DNA of 64,000 nucleotides from Asparagopsis taxiformis (Eukaryota > Rhodophyta > Florideophyceae > Bonnemaisoniales > Bonnemaisoniaceae): positions 81,761 to 145,760 of the forward strand of contig JALQPE010000603.1 in NCBI GenBank assembly GCA_030407315.1, read 5' to 3'. Position 1 is the first letter of the stretch. Each line of letters starts with the position of its first letter. Both the position numbers and the translations under genes were made by a program. The notes beneath the pieces are model-generated. The model worked only from the letters and a program-made list of their open reading frames with translations. It searched no databases and had not been told where the DNA came from. Below, piece after piece: positions 48,701 through 59,600 of this stretch.

Positions 48701-50497
48701 CAAGTCTGCCGGAGGTCCAGAGGACAGGCCAGTGCGAAAATTGTCAAAGTTTGGATACACGATTGACTGTAGTTTCCGGTGGTATTTTTCAGGAAGACCG
48801 GAATTGTGAGCGCGAGTAAGCATGTCGGAAACAGATTTTTCTATGTCACTCTGCTGCTCGCTGTCTGTTGGATCCAACAAGGATGGATCCGGAAAAGGGT
48901 CGGACTCATTCTTGAGGTTAAAGTAGTCGAGCCTTTTCCTATTATCAACAGGTTGTGCTGTAGGCTTGCGTGCATCTTCAGCAATCTCTGAGTTATGAAC
49001 TTGATTGATCCGTGCCACCATTAGGCGGCTGAGCTTGCCGCCACCTTTCGGGATCGTTGGATTCCCAACGGGCGCGCAATCTGCTCCGTCAAGCGCGGTG
49101 CGGTGCATTTCAAGCAATGTTTGAGAATCTATGCGCAAGTGGCGTAGAATGGGCTGTCCAAGCAACAGCTCCTCACAGGCTAACTCATCATCTGGCACCA
49201 AAAAAGATGTGTTAAGTAGTGCAAGTGGGCCTGAGGAAAGGTTTAGAACCGTTCGCGGCACTTTCCATATTTTTGAAAACTTGAATGTCGCGGCACGCTT
49301 TCCTTTTCGTAAAGCGACCTGCAGTGTGACGGGCTTGATGTCCAGGAATGTACCAATTCCTATCGCTACCGCTCTCTCTGCAACGCTGCGAGAAGCCAGG
49401 CTGTCGTCACTACCATCATCGCAGCGTCCTCGGGTTTCTATCGATGAGATTCCGTTGGAAATGGTAATTTGGCATCCTGTCCTATCTCGTGGTTTTGACT
49501 CAAGCCGGTTGCTAAGACGTCCCGACACAGCTTTTCTATCTTGTTCTCTTGATGCATTGCGAGCTCTTGTTGACTGTGCAGGCCCGTCTCGAGCCTTTCG
49601 CTCAGCCAATTCGCGACGCATTTCTTGTTTTTGTTCTGCGTTGGACGCAGGGCAGTCCTGTATGTAGTGACGTTTCCCGTGGGGCACACACAGTTTGAAT
49701 GGGCATAGAGGGACAAATCGCGCAAGCTTGCTCGCTTTTGACGCTGTCTTGCTCTCTTTCCCCTTTTCTGCTGCTTTGTTTGACTTTTTAGAGACAGGTG
49801 TATCCTGCTCGTTAATCGGTGAGCTGCGGCCAGTATCGATAAGTTGGAATGCTTCCGCTAATCGCAATGCGTGTTCCATAAATCCTTTAAAGTCTTTCTT
49901 AAGCCGGCAGTGCGCAAAAGACAGGTCGTCTTTTAGACGGCTCTGCATAGTTTTAGGCCGAATGGCTGACAATACATGATGTACTGCCACCTTTGGTGAC
50001 GTATCCATCACCCACAATAAGCCATTTTGTCGTAATAAAGTGTGATACGACACAAACAACGATTGCATCCGCGATACCGCAGATGAGTCTTGCATGTCCA
50101 TTTTTAGATTTTTGGACACAAAGTTGTCCAGCGAAGACAACGTTACTGATTCTTTGCATTCTTCTGCTTTTTTGTCTAGAAAAGAACGCAAAGTGGTATC
50201 ATCCAATTGTCTGTATGACAAGACACCTGGGATAAATCCCAAGGCGATGGCAGACTCCAGGTATTCTGGTTCTACGCAAAATTTTAAGTCAACAGGATTT
50301 CCTGCTTCCGCTGGTTGTTCAGAACCGGATAGCTGTAAAGCTCTGGCCAATACTTCGTTGGTGTATTGGTCGTATAACCGTAGGAAAATACGTATCGAAT
50401 TTGGGTCTTGTTTCACCAAGCGCGGGTGATCAACAGTAGCAGACATAGTGACGTTTTTTCGTGTATCTCTGCCCGTGGCTCCAGATTCGGCTGACAT
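45770..50497 (-). CDS. Gypsy element 1 gag-pol polyprotein, 1575 aa
   Basis: One frame encodes the whole polyprotein. A gag-like N-terminus ends in a Cys/His segment (CPFKLCVPHGKRHYIQDC). Next come a poorly conserved protease region, reverse transcriptase (VDLRPVNK near 665; catalytic WLDDIL near 766), RNase H (YTDASDELW near 930, YTDHNN near 1009), integrase with an H-H-C-C zinc domain near 1140, and catalytic residues in QFDYLEM, SDGGSHF and NGSVERLG (about 1210, 1268 and 1300). A C-terminal chromodomain (VARLMGLEKTKDGLMVHVRW) is at about 1508-1560. Chromodomains of this type direct integration to marked chromatin. Gag and pol are fused in one frame with no frameshift. Everything looks intact. 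Confidence 0.95.
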   Translation of the reverse strand: MSAESGATGRDTRKNVTMSATVDHPRLVKQDPNSIRIFLRLYDQYTNEVLARALQLSGSEQPAEAGNPVDLKFCVEPEYLESAIALGFIPGVLSYRQLDDTTLRSFLDKKAEECKESVTLSSLDNFVSKNLKMDMQDSSAVSRMQSLFVSYHTLLRQNGLLWVMDTSPKVAVHHVLSAIRPKTMQSRLKDDLSFAHCRLKKDFKGFMEHALRLAEAFQLIDTGRSSPINEQDTPVSKKSNKAAEKGKESKTASKASKLARFVPLCPFKLCVPHGKRHYIQDCPASNAEQKQEMRRELAERKARDGPAQSTRARNASREQDRKAVSGRLSNRLESKPRDRTGCQITISNGISSIETRGRCDDGSDDSLASRSVAERAVAIGIGTFLDIKPVTLQVALRKGKRAATFKFSKIWKVPRTVLNLSSGPLALLNTSFLVPDDELACEELLLGQPILRHLRIDSQTLLEMHRTALDGADCAPVGNPTIPKGGGKLSRLMVARINQVHNSEIAEDARKPTAQPVDNRKRLDYFNLKNESDPFPDPSLLDPTDSEQQSDIEKSVSDMLTRAHNSGLPEKYHRKLQSIVYPNFDNFRTGLSSGPPADLPPLRIALTKDARPTKIKLRNYSQAQREFLTEFVQKLVQNGLAYPNPTAAWAAAPLLVPKPGPARFRFTVDLRPVNKFTVKHQFPMPNLEHAMSKLVNSKFYATFDLSTGYWQLPLHPDSQECQSFLTPDNVYSPTRVLHGTTNAVAHLQSALTSIIPTNLHSHVLIWLDDILSHHTSVESLLDTIEDIFTMFKKHRIHLHPGKCNLFATSITWCGRLISKHGIRFDPRRLDALRTMAPPTTGAHLQQFLCAMQWVKCCIPCFSTITKSLHDFLQKVYSHAPKRTKSSLWRITLASLGWGEDMHRAFEHCKQALASQVTVSHRDSQKRLCVYTDASDELWSGIITQVHHSEMWKPHAEQQHEPLAFLSGRFNDTQLRWSTLEKESFAILATLERMHWLVATPAGFDLYTDHNNIIFIFDPLSLLPDLAQSSIKKVLRWAVRMSMYNYVCIHIKGEDNVWADLLGRWSAPPTLRRLIHIPPLVSSQDSEFDWPSDSEIMRLQQKHADSRPAGVRCVEGIWKNKDGIIWIPDDVDDLHLRICIAAHTSCGGHRGRDATERAIRRHFFWSTMKADIKTFVQSCIHCISTTKGDKQPRPLGAALHGTAPNDLLQFDYLEMAPSKSGCKYILLLRDDFSSYCWLIPFASANAENAADAVIEWASTFTIPKGLMSDGGSHFKNETIRRVCKGLKAPHHFTLPYTPWSNGSVERLGKEVLRAFRSILSELRLRPEEWPDLAPIVQSALNNAPSPQRRNMAPITIFCGLNPTTPVCTFKSSSTGAIITLRNAQEELQRSLSSVQEKLFELHPLVHDSLMSNRQRARIAVSKGKLPNFSEGDYVLVAREEFPAGEKLSLRWRGPRRIVKALSDYVYKVEDLRNGVCEDVHACRLRFYSDSALDTTAVFPHVLSSETGMQVARLMGLEKTKDGLMVHVRWKGLSPNDDTLEPLQKAYEDVPRLVERLLARASVPRGLVAEAKEALDL

Positions 50498-50646
50498 GTA
50501 ATATCACACAATATCGATGCGTGAACTGTCCCACACTGAAAGTTCTGAGTGTCCTTTCCAGTATGTTGGTACGTATACGCGTGATAGTCTTACCGCTCGG
50601 CTTCCAACGGCGTGTTTCGCTCTTCAAAGGCAGATGAAGTGATCAC

Positions 50647-51073
50647 TGTGGTTGTCTTGGTAGAGCGTTGTGTTGATGGTGGATGTTCCATACCTTTTTA
50701 CTGAATAGCAAAGTTACTTGCGGACTAAATACTAATCAGGGCATGGCTATGCGGTCGTTGCCGTCGTCAATGATTTGACCTAGTTGGCGACGAGACGGAG
50801 CATCTATTGGCTCTGTCAATACTGTCTCTAATCGACAGTTAATCTAAGCCTAGTATATGTCGCTCTGTTGCGACGTGTGGCACTGTCTCCGCGAGACAGT
50901 GCTATTTCCAGCATCCGTAACAACTAACTTACATCGGTGTCGCCGATGTGACAACTCGTCATCAAGAACATCACTCGCTGTTCCTGACATTCTCCTTGGG
51001 AGAGCGTTTGACCGATGACAGCATTATTGTCGCTGGTTGCTCAAGTATGATAGTAGTTCTATAATACGCTACA
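50647..51073 (-). repeat. 5' LTR of gypsy element 1
   Basis: 427 bp. The base pairs immediately inside it, the primer-binding-site position, read GTGATCACTTCATC on the minus strand, not the usual TGG start. Confidence 0.95.
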
Positions 51074-51168
51074 ACTCGTAAAGAGTGAGTAGGTAAAATG
51101 CAATAAAGTGTAGCTACCCTTTGGCGTCGTACCTCAAGTAATATCCTGATTACGACAAAGATGTAAAG

Positions 51169-51582
51169 ATGTTCAGACTTGCACAGAACATTGTATCACT
51201 CTCCCTATTGGAGATTGCCAGTCTGTACCGTGGACTGCCACTAACTGTGGATGAAAATTATCCACTCTCCTTGACGTCTCAAGTAATACTAACAACAGAA
51301 TGTACGAGGGAATCTATCCAGATTACATTGCATAACTTGAAAATTGTCAGAACAGTAAAACTATTACCCCATGCGTACTGTGTGACTTGTCTGGTTACTA
51401 CAATACTCTTGATATATGCTGCGGAATACCAACCATTGGGAGATGATCTACTTGGTACTCTATATGAAAAATCAAATTCAGGACTACAGCTTGAATCAAC
51501 AGGAGTTGCCGGGATCCAAACAGTGGGCTATTCCACCGTTGGCGGGCAAATGAATGTGAATTTCTATTCCAAGAGCTATTGA
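51169..51582 (+). CDS. Hypothetical 137-aa ORF next to gypsy element 1
   Basis: ATG 51169 to 51582. Contains a hydrophobic segment (CVTCLVTTILLIYAAEY) that could be one membrane span. No family and no independent support; it may be chance. Confidence 0.2.
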   Translation: MFRLAQNIVSLSLLEIASLYRGLPLTVDENYPLSLTSQVILTTECTRESIQITLHNLKIVRTVKLLPHAYCVTCLVTTILLIYAAEYQPLGDDLLGTLYEKSNSGLQLESTGVAGIQTVGYSTVGGQMNVNFYSKSY

Positions 51583-51773
51583 ACGAAGAGATAAACTCCA
51601 GAACATGCTGTTCGGCCGGAGCCAGACTCAGTTTATTTTTCAAGAATTCGCGTCGCGTCAAAACTATCGTCCTCAGGATTGTCGTTCAGAACCACTCCCC
51701 TCTCCGTCTATACTTCTTATCTGATATGAGAACGCGAGCCAGACATTGATGCGGTATCTCCATTATCTAGTTT

Positions 51774-53186
51774 CTAGGTTACGACACAATCCATGTTTGC
51801 GGCGGCACCAAGGGTGCCTCCAGCTCCATTGGGAGTGCCAGTCGTACAGCATGTCGACACAGCTGCAGTTCCCATCGTATTGAACGTTGAAAACCCGGAT
51901 GAGGTACACAGAGCACTCAAGCTGGTTTGCAAACAAGTATTATAGCCTTCAGCGTTATCACCCTGACCAGCAGCTAGGTCGGCGAGAGCAGTGCCTGAAA
52001 CTGAGACGATATTTAGCACCTGGACCATCATATTCATTCCTGAGCAGGAACAAGTTATCATCTGACCAGCCGTCACTAGAGTGGTGGTCCCCAGCATCGT
52101 TATCGGTTCACATCCATCACCAATTCGGCATTGATTCGTAACAGAGTTCAGACCCATTCCGTCGATAACATTTGTAGTACAACAGCTTGCCACCTGAGTA
52201 GTCCCTGAGGACGAGAAAATGTCAATCTTATCAGGACTACACAGAGCGCGCAAGCTTCTGACAACACAATCCCTATAGTTATTTCCTCCAGTGACTTCAT
52301 TAGCGACTGTAAGTGCCATCCCAAGATCGTCAACCGCCGCAGGAACCGTAACTGTTTCTCTCCTAGACCCACAAATGCAAGAGGCAGTGGCTGGTGTGGC
52401 TCCAATCGCACCAACAGAGAAGGTGCAACTAGGCGAGGGTGTTGGACTCACAGTCGTTGTAGGAGTGGGGCTGACCGTAGATGTCACCGATGGAGAAGCG
52501 GCTGGGGTAGGGGTTACTGAAGGGCTTGCTCCAGGGCTCATGGTCGGTGAAGGGGTAACACTAATTGCCGGAGCAGCGATGACAGGTGGAATGGAAGCGG
52601 GAGCACCGCAAATAAATCCGCCCGCACCATTGGGAAGAGTGCATGGTTGAACTAGACATCGTACAGCTCGTGAGCAGTCAACGGCAGCCATTTGTTGAGT
52701 AGCACGACAGATGCCTGGACATGGTCTTGCGCAAATAAATCCGTTAATCGGCATAGCTGAACAAGCCCGGGCGATGCATGGGGGATTTCTCCCTACACAT
52801 TCCATCTGGGCAGAACTTCGTGCAGTCATAATGTTTCCTGCGGACGCCGTACTCGGGATGAAGCATCTATTAGGGCAAGTCCCATCAGCTGGAGGGACTG
52901 GTGTCGGTGAGGGAGTACCAGGACGGATGAATACACATTGGAACCCTGGGTTTCTGCGGCCTCTGTCACATGACTGTACGCGGCATACGCTGCCAGCACG
53001 GATGCCTAGACGGCAGTCCCGATTAGCGTTTTGTACTCTTCCAAAGCATTGCCCAGTGCACCCGACAACCTGGCGGGAGGACGTTTCAATAATGGCTTCC
53101 TCGGAGGAAGGCGCTCCTGTGATTACCTCCGGAAGAACAGCTGCAAAAAGGAACAGAATGAAACAGGCGTGGCTGGTGCTATTCAT
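51774..53186 (-). CDS. Secreted Cys-rich protein with Ser/Thr/Pro linker, 470 aa
   Basis: Intact frame from ATG 53186. Residues 1-24 (MNSTSHACFILFLFAAVLPE) are a signal peptide. Two Cys-rich modules follow (VGCTGQCFGRVQNANRDCRL, and CPNRCFIPS to FICARPCPGICR), with a related CSRAVRCLVQPC segment. Residues about 205-255 are a PTPSPS-type linker of the kind that is O-glycosylated in extracellular proteins. The C-terminal half holds two similar domains, each with a CSC or CIC pair, a LCS/LCT motif and a CCTT motif, suggesting an internal duplication. Likely an extracellular matrix or cell-surface protein; this is the clearest candidate host gene in the window. No catalytic residues recognised. 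Confidence 0.7.
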   Translation of the reverse strand: MNSTSHACFILFLFAAVLPEVITGAPSSEEAIIETSSRQVVGCTGQCFGRVQNANRDCRLGIRAGSVCRVQSCDRGRRNPGFQCVFIRPGTPSPTPVPPADGTCPNRCFIPSTASAGNIMTARSSAQMECVGRNPPCIARACSAMPINGFICARPCPGICRATQQMAAVDCSRAVRCLVQPCTLPNGAGGFICGAPASIPPVIAAPAISVTPSPTMSPGASPSVTPTPAASPSVTSTVSPTPTTTVSPTPSPSCTFSVGAIGATPATASCICGSRRETVTVPAAVDDLGMALTVANEVTGGNNYRDCVVRSLRALCSPDKIDIFSSSGTTQVASCCTTNVIDGMGLNSVTNQCRIGDGCEPITMLGTTTLVTAGQMITCSCSGMNMMVQVLNIVSVSGTALADLAAGQGDNAEGYNTCLQTSLSALCTSSGFSTFNTMGTAAVSTCCTTGTPNGAGGTLGAAANMDCVVT

Positions 53187-53199
53187 TGTCGAATGGTAG

Positions 53200-54535
53200 A
53201 GTTCAGTCGCTTGATAGACTGTGCCCTCTGGAAAGAGGAAGAGATGGATCTACGGAGCCTTAAATATTGCCACGGGAAGAATGGCAGGTACAAAGCCCTG
53301 TAGTATCTTCAGTCAGTAGTCATGAAGTGAAGATCTAGGTCTCGCGAAATTTTTTCAGAGTGCCGTTTGGGCACTAATCCCTCTCAAGCAGTATTGGAGA
53401 TAAACCTAGGCCTGGGTCTATGTGAGCCTCTGTCATTCTTCAATTCCTGAAACCACGTCTAGCCGTGAAAAGTAAGCGAAGTGTGAATTTCACATCAGGC
53501 CCAAGCTGAACAAATCACATGCTAGCGCTGCTGTTTCGACCACTTTCACTGTATCACTGTCGGCTCGGGACAACGTCAGCGTACTAGATACGTATCTACT
53601 TGTAGTGGACCGAGGAGTTTTCTAGAAATATTATGTCTGCTAGATGCAGGTAAACAGAAATGGAAAGCTATAACCACAAAAACACGAACCATATGATGTC
53701 TGACTCTCCAAGAACAATAGTATGTCATAATGGAAAATTCCCGCTCATTTCTATAGACATCTGACAAATTGAGCTTTCACTCATGTTTAGGGTTCTTCTG
53801 CACGACTGCAATCAAGTTGCCCAGCGTTGCTTCGAAAAACTTGACGCAACACGAAAGTTTCATTTCGAAACCGCTCGTCCTGGGGATGATGTAAAGCCCA
53901 GTCCAAAGAAAACGTGTCTTGTTTTCAAGAGCAGAGCATGTGACCGACAAAAATTATCAGTCACACTTCGTCTATATTAAAAGAAGATGGCCACTACAGA
54001 AATGATAACGTGAAGGAACGAAAACAGCAGGATCACTACTTAGGTCCATCACTGGCTATCCAAAAATTCGCATTCCATCCCCACTGAATGTCCTTTTGTC
54101 TCGACAAGGTGGACCTAAAGTACCACACTAGTTCGGGCAAAAGAAGGAAGACAGTGACGGGTTATATTCTTTTACTCAAACTCCATTAATGGACTCTTCC
54201 GAGTAGAGTGAGAAGAAATCAAGACCTTGAAACACGTGTCTGTTGGAACTAATCTTGTCAGGATGTTTCTGTGGCGCATATGAACCGATGGTTAGATCAA
54301 TGGTGTGGAGAAGATAGTAAGAAGCCGAAATATTGCGATCTGAAGTAGCATGGCCCCGATGAAGACAAGCACGCAATTATTCACCAGGCATGAACGCTTA
54401 TTTTGGCGAGAAATGGAACACAGCTGACTGTTTAGATAGTTTTGCTGCTAGTGTGATGCCCTGGGATCTTTAGGGTTCGATAGACAAGGAAGCTTGCCCG
54501 GATCGGGTAATGATACAAGCCGACTTCACTGGGGC
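53200..54535. other. Gene-free stretch
   Basis: Presumably the promoter side of the secreted-protein gene, then unremarkable sequence up to the LTR of gypsy element 2. No repeat or domain seen. Confidence 0.4.
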
Positions 54536-54540
54536 ATACG

Positions 54541-54868
54541 TGTAGTTAATCGTGGTTTGAGTTTTTGTTGAGGTGGTTTTTCCTGCCTCCTTTACTTCTA
54601 CTCTCTGCTACCTGCGTTTAAATACACTCGATATCTCCCTAGCTATGTTTTCTGTTTCATTGACTATGTCCAATTCCCAGCGATAAACAGCTTGCACCGC
54701 CAAAGTTTCCTAGTTAGCCAGTCAAAAAGAAAAGGTCTTCCATTAATTGGGTAGCATTTGGCTGCGCCAAACGGAGTCTTGAGAGGAAATACAGGAAAGA
54801 TGATAATGGGCATAATAGAACCGAATTTGGGATCTCCATTTGAATCGCATTATTTGGAATGCGTGACA
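54541..54868 (-). repeat. 3' LTR of gypsy element 2
   Basis: 328 bp, TGTCACGC to AACTACA on the minus strand. Confidence 0.95.
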
Positions 54869-54890
54869 GCCCCTTCTTTTTGAAGAGCCA

Positions 54891-56610
54891 CTAAGCATTT
54901 CGAGCAGCTCTGACCAGATCTTGGTCTGAATAGCTGTCTAGAAACCTGTCCAGCAACACTGGAATATCCTCGCGCATGATGTCCATTGGCTCCCATGTAG
55001 GCTCCTCGTGGTCAAATCCACGCCACTTGCAGCAAACTTCATAGCGTCCAATTGCTTCATTGAAGCGTAATCCTAGTATCTTAGTGACGGTTTCGTAGTG
55101 CGGGCTATTGTGGTCAATAGAATCCAATAAATCTTGAGTGACGTCCAGCGATGAATCAGCATAGAACTTGAGTCTATTGCAATGAATTGTGTGTAGTTTC
55201 TTGGATATCATATCTTCCACCTCGTAGGTGTAATCTGATAATGCCCTTGTGATTCTCTGCGGCCCTGTCCATTTGACTCGCAACTTATCTCCATGTTGAG
55301 ATACAACCTTAGCTACCAATACGAAATCCCCGACATCAAAGTTGACATCTTGTACATTAGTTTTTTCGTTGTGAGCTTTGATTGAACGTTCCCTATTTCT
55401 TGTTCTGCTTGCTGCAACACTTTTGTGAAACTCCTCCAATGATTGTTGGAGTGACTGCACATTGCATATCTTCTGTGCTTTGACGAAAGATATGCTCTTG
55501 GTTTTTGTAGCACGTGGATTGAGCATCGTTCGCAATGGATTGTCTGCAGGAAGCTGTGTCATTATTGTTATCGGCGCAAGGTTAGCTAGTCCAGTGCGAG
55601 GTGTGTGGTTAATTATGCTTTGAACAAGTGGTAGCACAGATGGCCAATCCTTTTCGCGTATGCGAAACTCAGAAAGAAGAGCTCTCGTTGCCCTTAAGAC
55701 TTGTTTGCATATAGCCTCAACTGTTCCATTGGCTTGTGGAGTGTATGGGGTTGTAAAATGATGCTGCGCATGTAATGAACGGTTGAGTGCATTCATCAAT
55801 GTATTTTTAAAATGCGGACCGCGATCTGAGTTCCATGATAGGACGACACCGAATGTTGTAAACCACTTGAGCAATGTTTGACATGTTGTCAGCGCATCAG
55901 CATTCTTGCAAGGTTCAAGCCAGCTGTACATGGAAGCGTCATCCATGACTATTAGCACGTAGCTGTAACCATCTTTGCTGTCCCCTATGTATAAAAAATC
56001 AAAATGAATGAGCTCGTTCGGTTTGTCTGCATGTAGTGCATGCCCCATTGGCCTTGCTACCTTCTCTCCGCCAATCGTGGATAAGCAATGCAAGCAAGAA
56101 TTGCAGAACGCCTTGATGTCCGCCTCGATTGTATTCCATACACAGTAAGACTTGATTGCAAATGTAGTTGCAGCGACTCCGCGATGACCTCCACGACCGC
56201 AATGACCCACAATGCATATACGCATCTGCAATTGGATGGAATTAGAAGGTATCCAGATTGTCCCAGATTCAGAACGTATCAATCCATCTTGAAGACATCC
56301 CATGGGTTCCTCCCCTTCGTCTAATGCCGCACGCTGCGCGGTGTAAATTTCCTCGTCACTGGGCCAGGTAAAATCAGGATCTAAGTCAGGCGCGACTGGT
56401 GCGCGAAATAATGCAGAAAGTTGCACGGATTTACCTTCATGCAGGGGCTTACTGCCCCAGCGCGAGAGGAGGTCTGCCCAAACATTATCATCTCCAGCAA
56501 CATGAGAAATAGTGTAGCGAAAAGCAGAAAGTTTCAAAGCCCAACGCTCAACCTTATTGGCTACATGCTTGGTGATGCCTGGTTTTGTCGAGTAGGGATC
56601 GAAAATAACG
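54891..56610 (-). pseudogene. Gypsy element 2: end of RNase H, integrase and chromodomain
   Basis: This frame has no ATG at its upstream edge; it is the continuation of the polyprotein after the frameshift (VIFDP, then KVERWALKLSAFRYTISHVA). Integrase zinc residues are in RICIVGHCGRGGHRG and CNSCLHCLS; catalytic residues are in HFDFLYI, SDRGPHF and ANGTVEAI. The C-terminus has a chromodomain (VTKILGLRFNEAIGRYEVCC then KWRGFDHEEPTWEP). Domain order and motifs match gypsy element 1, so the two belong to the same broad lineage. Confidence 0.9.
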
Positions 56611-59600
56611 TGAGGTTCTTGTGATCTGTGAATATGTTGAATCCTCTTGGTCGCATGAGAAGGTAGTCTAGGCGTGTGACAGAAGACACAATAGCATATG
56701 CTTCTTTCTCAATTGTAGACCATCGGCTACTAGCACCTCTGAATGAGCCAGATAGAAACGCAAGAGGCTCATGATGCTGTTCAGCAAATTGTATATCCAC
56801 CTCATTGGTTGGCACTTGTGTTAAAATCCCTGCCCAATGCTCTTCAGATGCATCTGTAAACAACTGGAAAGCCTTAGAATCATCTGGATGTGCTAGCATC
56901 ACGGAATTTGCTAGTGCATTGCGCACAGCCCCAAACGTTTCCTGGTGTTCGTCTGTCCACAACTGTGAATGCAGTTGGAATTGGGATGCTGCTCTCCGGG
57001 TACGAGCTCCGACGGCTTCATAGACCTTTTCCAATACGCGAACAAGAGGAGCAACAAGCTGTGTGAATTGTGGAATAACACTGCGCATCCAATTGGCTGC
57101 ACAGATGAACTGCTGTAAATCAGCTCCAGTCATAGGCGTTTGTAATTGAAGGAGACTTTGAAGTCTGCTGGGATCCATTGTTATGCCACCACTGGATATA
57201 ATTCGTCCACACCATTTAACCTCCGAAAGGAATAAGCGACACTTAGTAGCATGAAGCTTGATTCGTTTTTTCCTGCATATTGTAAACAGTAATCGAAGCT
57301 TTAGAATGAGTAAGTGTGCAGACTTTGCGTACAATAGTAAATCATCCAGCCATTGTATGATGTCATTCTTCATCACTCCTAGAAGCTGCTGTAGCGTACT
57401 CTGAAAGAAGGCTGCAGCATTTGTTTGGCCCTGCAACACTCTGGTTGGAGTGTAAACACCATCACAAGTGATAAAGCTTTGGCATTCCTGTGAATCCTTA
57501 TCAAGAGCAAGCTGAAAGTAGCCATGACATAGATCAATTATAGCATAGCATTTCGTACCAGCTAATTGGGCCGTTGCTGATTCAATGTTCGGCATCGGCC
57601 AACAGTGTGGGACAGTCTGCATGTTAACGGGACGAAGGTCGACAGTAAAACGAAATCCTTCTGGACCAGACTTGGGGACAATGAGTGGAGCGCAAGCCCA
57701 TGCACTCTCATTATTAGATTTGACGATACCGAGCCGTATGAATTCATCAATCTTGTTACGCATAAATTCCTGTTGTTGCGGGGTATACCGACGTACTTTG
57801 ACACGAACTGGCTTTGCATCATCTTTCAAACGGATCTTCATAGGGAGAGCTCTGATTGGCGGATCTGTTCCCAGCTTTGTTCGGAATATGTCTGCAAACT
57901 CGAACAATAGAGTGCTGAATTCTTGAACATAGTCCTGTGGTAATCCTTCCCTTACAGCATTGTCAATCATGGCTTGTATATTCGCTTGAACTTCTTCAAC
58001 ACTCTCTTCACCAATAATATCTTCTAGCGTTTCGAGTGCAATGCCATCGTCATATAAAGCGTCTGCGGTAATTGCAGTGTGCATACTTTCCGTACTGTTA
58101 TCACCTTGCAAATCTTTGGGTCCAATAGTGTGTTCGTCTGCATCTAGGTGCAGTGGCATCTCTGTGACATTTGCCTCATTTGGATATGTCTGTCCGAGAA
58201 TCATTGCCAAGTTAGTTGTATGGGGCGGAGCATGACTGTCTGTACGTCTCTGGGAACGACATTCAAAGCCGACATCCGAGAAGTCTGTGTCGTGGTATAT
58301 ACTACGTACGGACACAATGTGGGCGTCCAGGTTGAATCCTAGTGACTGCAGTACAGGGCGTGATATAAGAACTTCAGGCATGTTATGATCAAAGACTAGG
58401 AATTCCAAATTGCGTAGTCGAAACGGGCCCTCAGATGTCATGAGTGTTGTTGACAGTCTTGCCTTTTTGTGTGCATATATCCTTGTGGTGTCACCAGATG
58501 TGTCAATAGCCAATGATACCGGTACTGGATTGGACAATGGGAGCACAGATACAAATACTCCCTGCTCCGCGCATTTGTCAAGGTGATTCTGGCTTAATGC
58601 AGAGTGATCTGCTCCATAATCACCGTTGACGATTACACTCACAGTGTCAGCCAGTTTTGCAAAGTACCTGCCAGTTCCCTGTAATGCTTCACGAGCTTCG
58701 GAATCATGATTATATGACAAAGAGTTTAGTCTTCCGGATTTAGATCGCTCCGCATAATATTCCTTCAGAAACTTTTCCTTCTCCTTGCTGCTAGTTCTAG
58801 GACAATCCCTTATCATATGCCTTCCATTGCACTTTTCCTTATTGAGGCATAAAGGTAACTGCTTCTTGGATGCATCCTGGCTCTTATCTTCACCTGCGGC
58901 AGCTGCGATATTCTTACTACTAGCCGTGCTTACCGTATTTGAACGTTTTGGTAGCGAACAGGGAGATTCAGATAGTGTTGGGGTGTTACGATTAGTTCTA
59001 GCTGGAATGCAAGCGGCTGAGCTATGAAATGATGTATTTTTCAAGGCCTCAGAAGTATTCGCAATCTCTCCAGCTAGTATTTCACCTCTCTGTTGATCCA
59101 CTGATGCGGATCGGACAGGGATGAAGGGGTTACATTGTACAGCTTGCTCAACCACATACTGGTAGAACGAAAGCCAATCAGTTTTCAATGCAGTCTTACA
59201 CAGGCTCAGATCTGCCAGTATCTTACCCTGCAACTCTGCAGGCTTCAGGAGAGCGCATATGTGTGTAGTAGCCACCTGTGGGTTGATTGTTATTAGTGTA
59301 TCCCAGTGCCTGCTCCTGAGAAACTTTTTGTATTCCATGAACAGGTTCTTTATACGAAGCTCTGGGTCATCCTCGTATATATTGATTTGCACGTTCGCTA
59401 TGACAGCCTGTTCCAAATCATGGGGTGTGATGGAGTCGAGAGAGATGGCAGTCTTCTCTTCCAACCATTTCTTTAGAACGTCCTCATTAAGCTCTTCCAC
59501 TGTATTGACGTCTTTGAATTCCTTGAACTCAACGAGAGACAGCAGCAGGTCGGGGTCGAATGAAGATTTGAGTGAGATAGCAGTAGCTACTCCACCTTGC

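Larger units (their letters stand above)
45328..51078 (-). mobile_element. Intact Ty3/gypsy chromovirus-like retrotransposon 1
   Basis: Two 427-bp LTRs, identical as far as I could compare them, bound a single gag-pol frame on the minus strand. A perfect 5-bp target duplication ACTCG lies at 45328-45332 and 51074-51078. A polypurine tract (GAGAAAGGGGTG on the minus strand) abuts the 3' LTR. All features indicate very recent insertion and possible activity. Confidence 0.95.
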
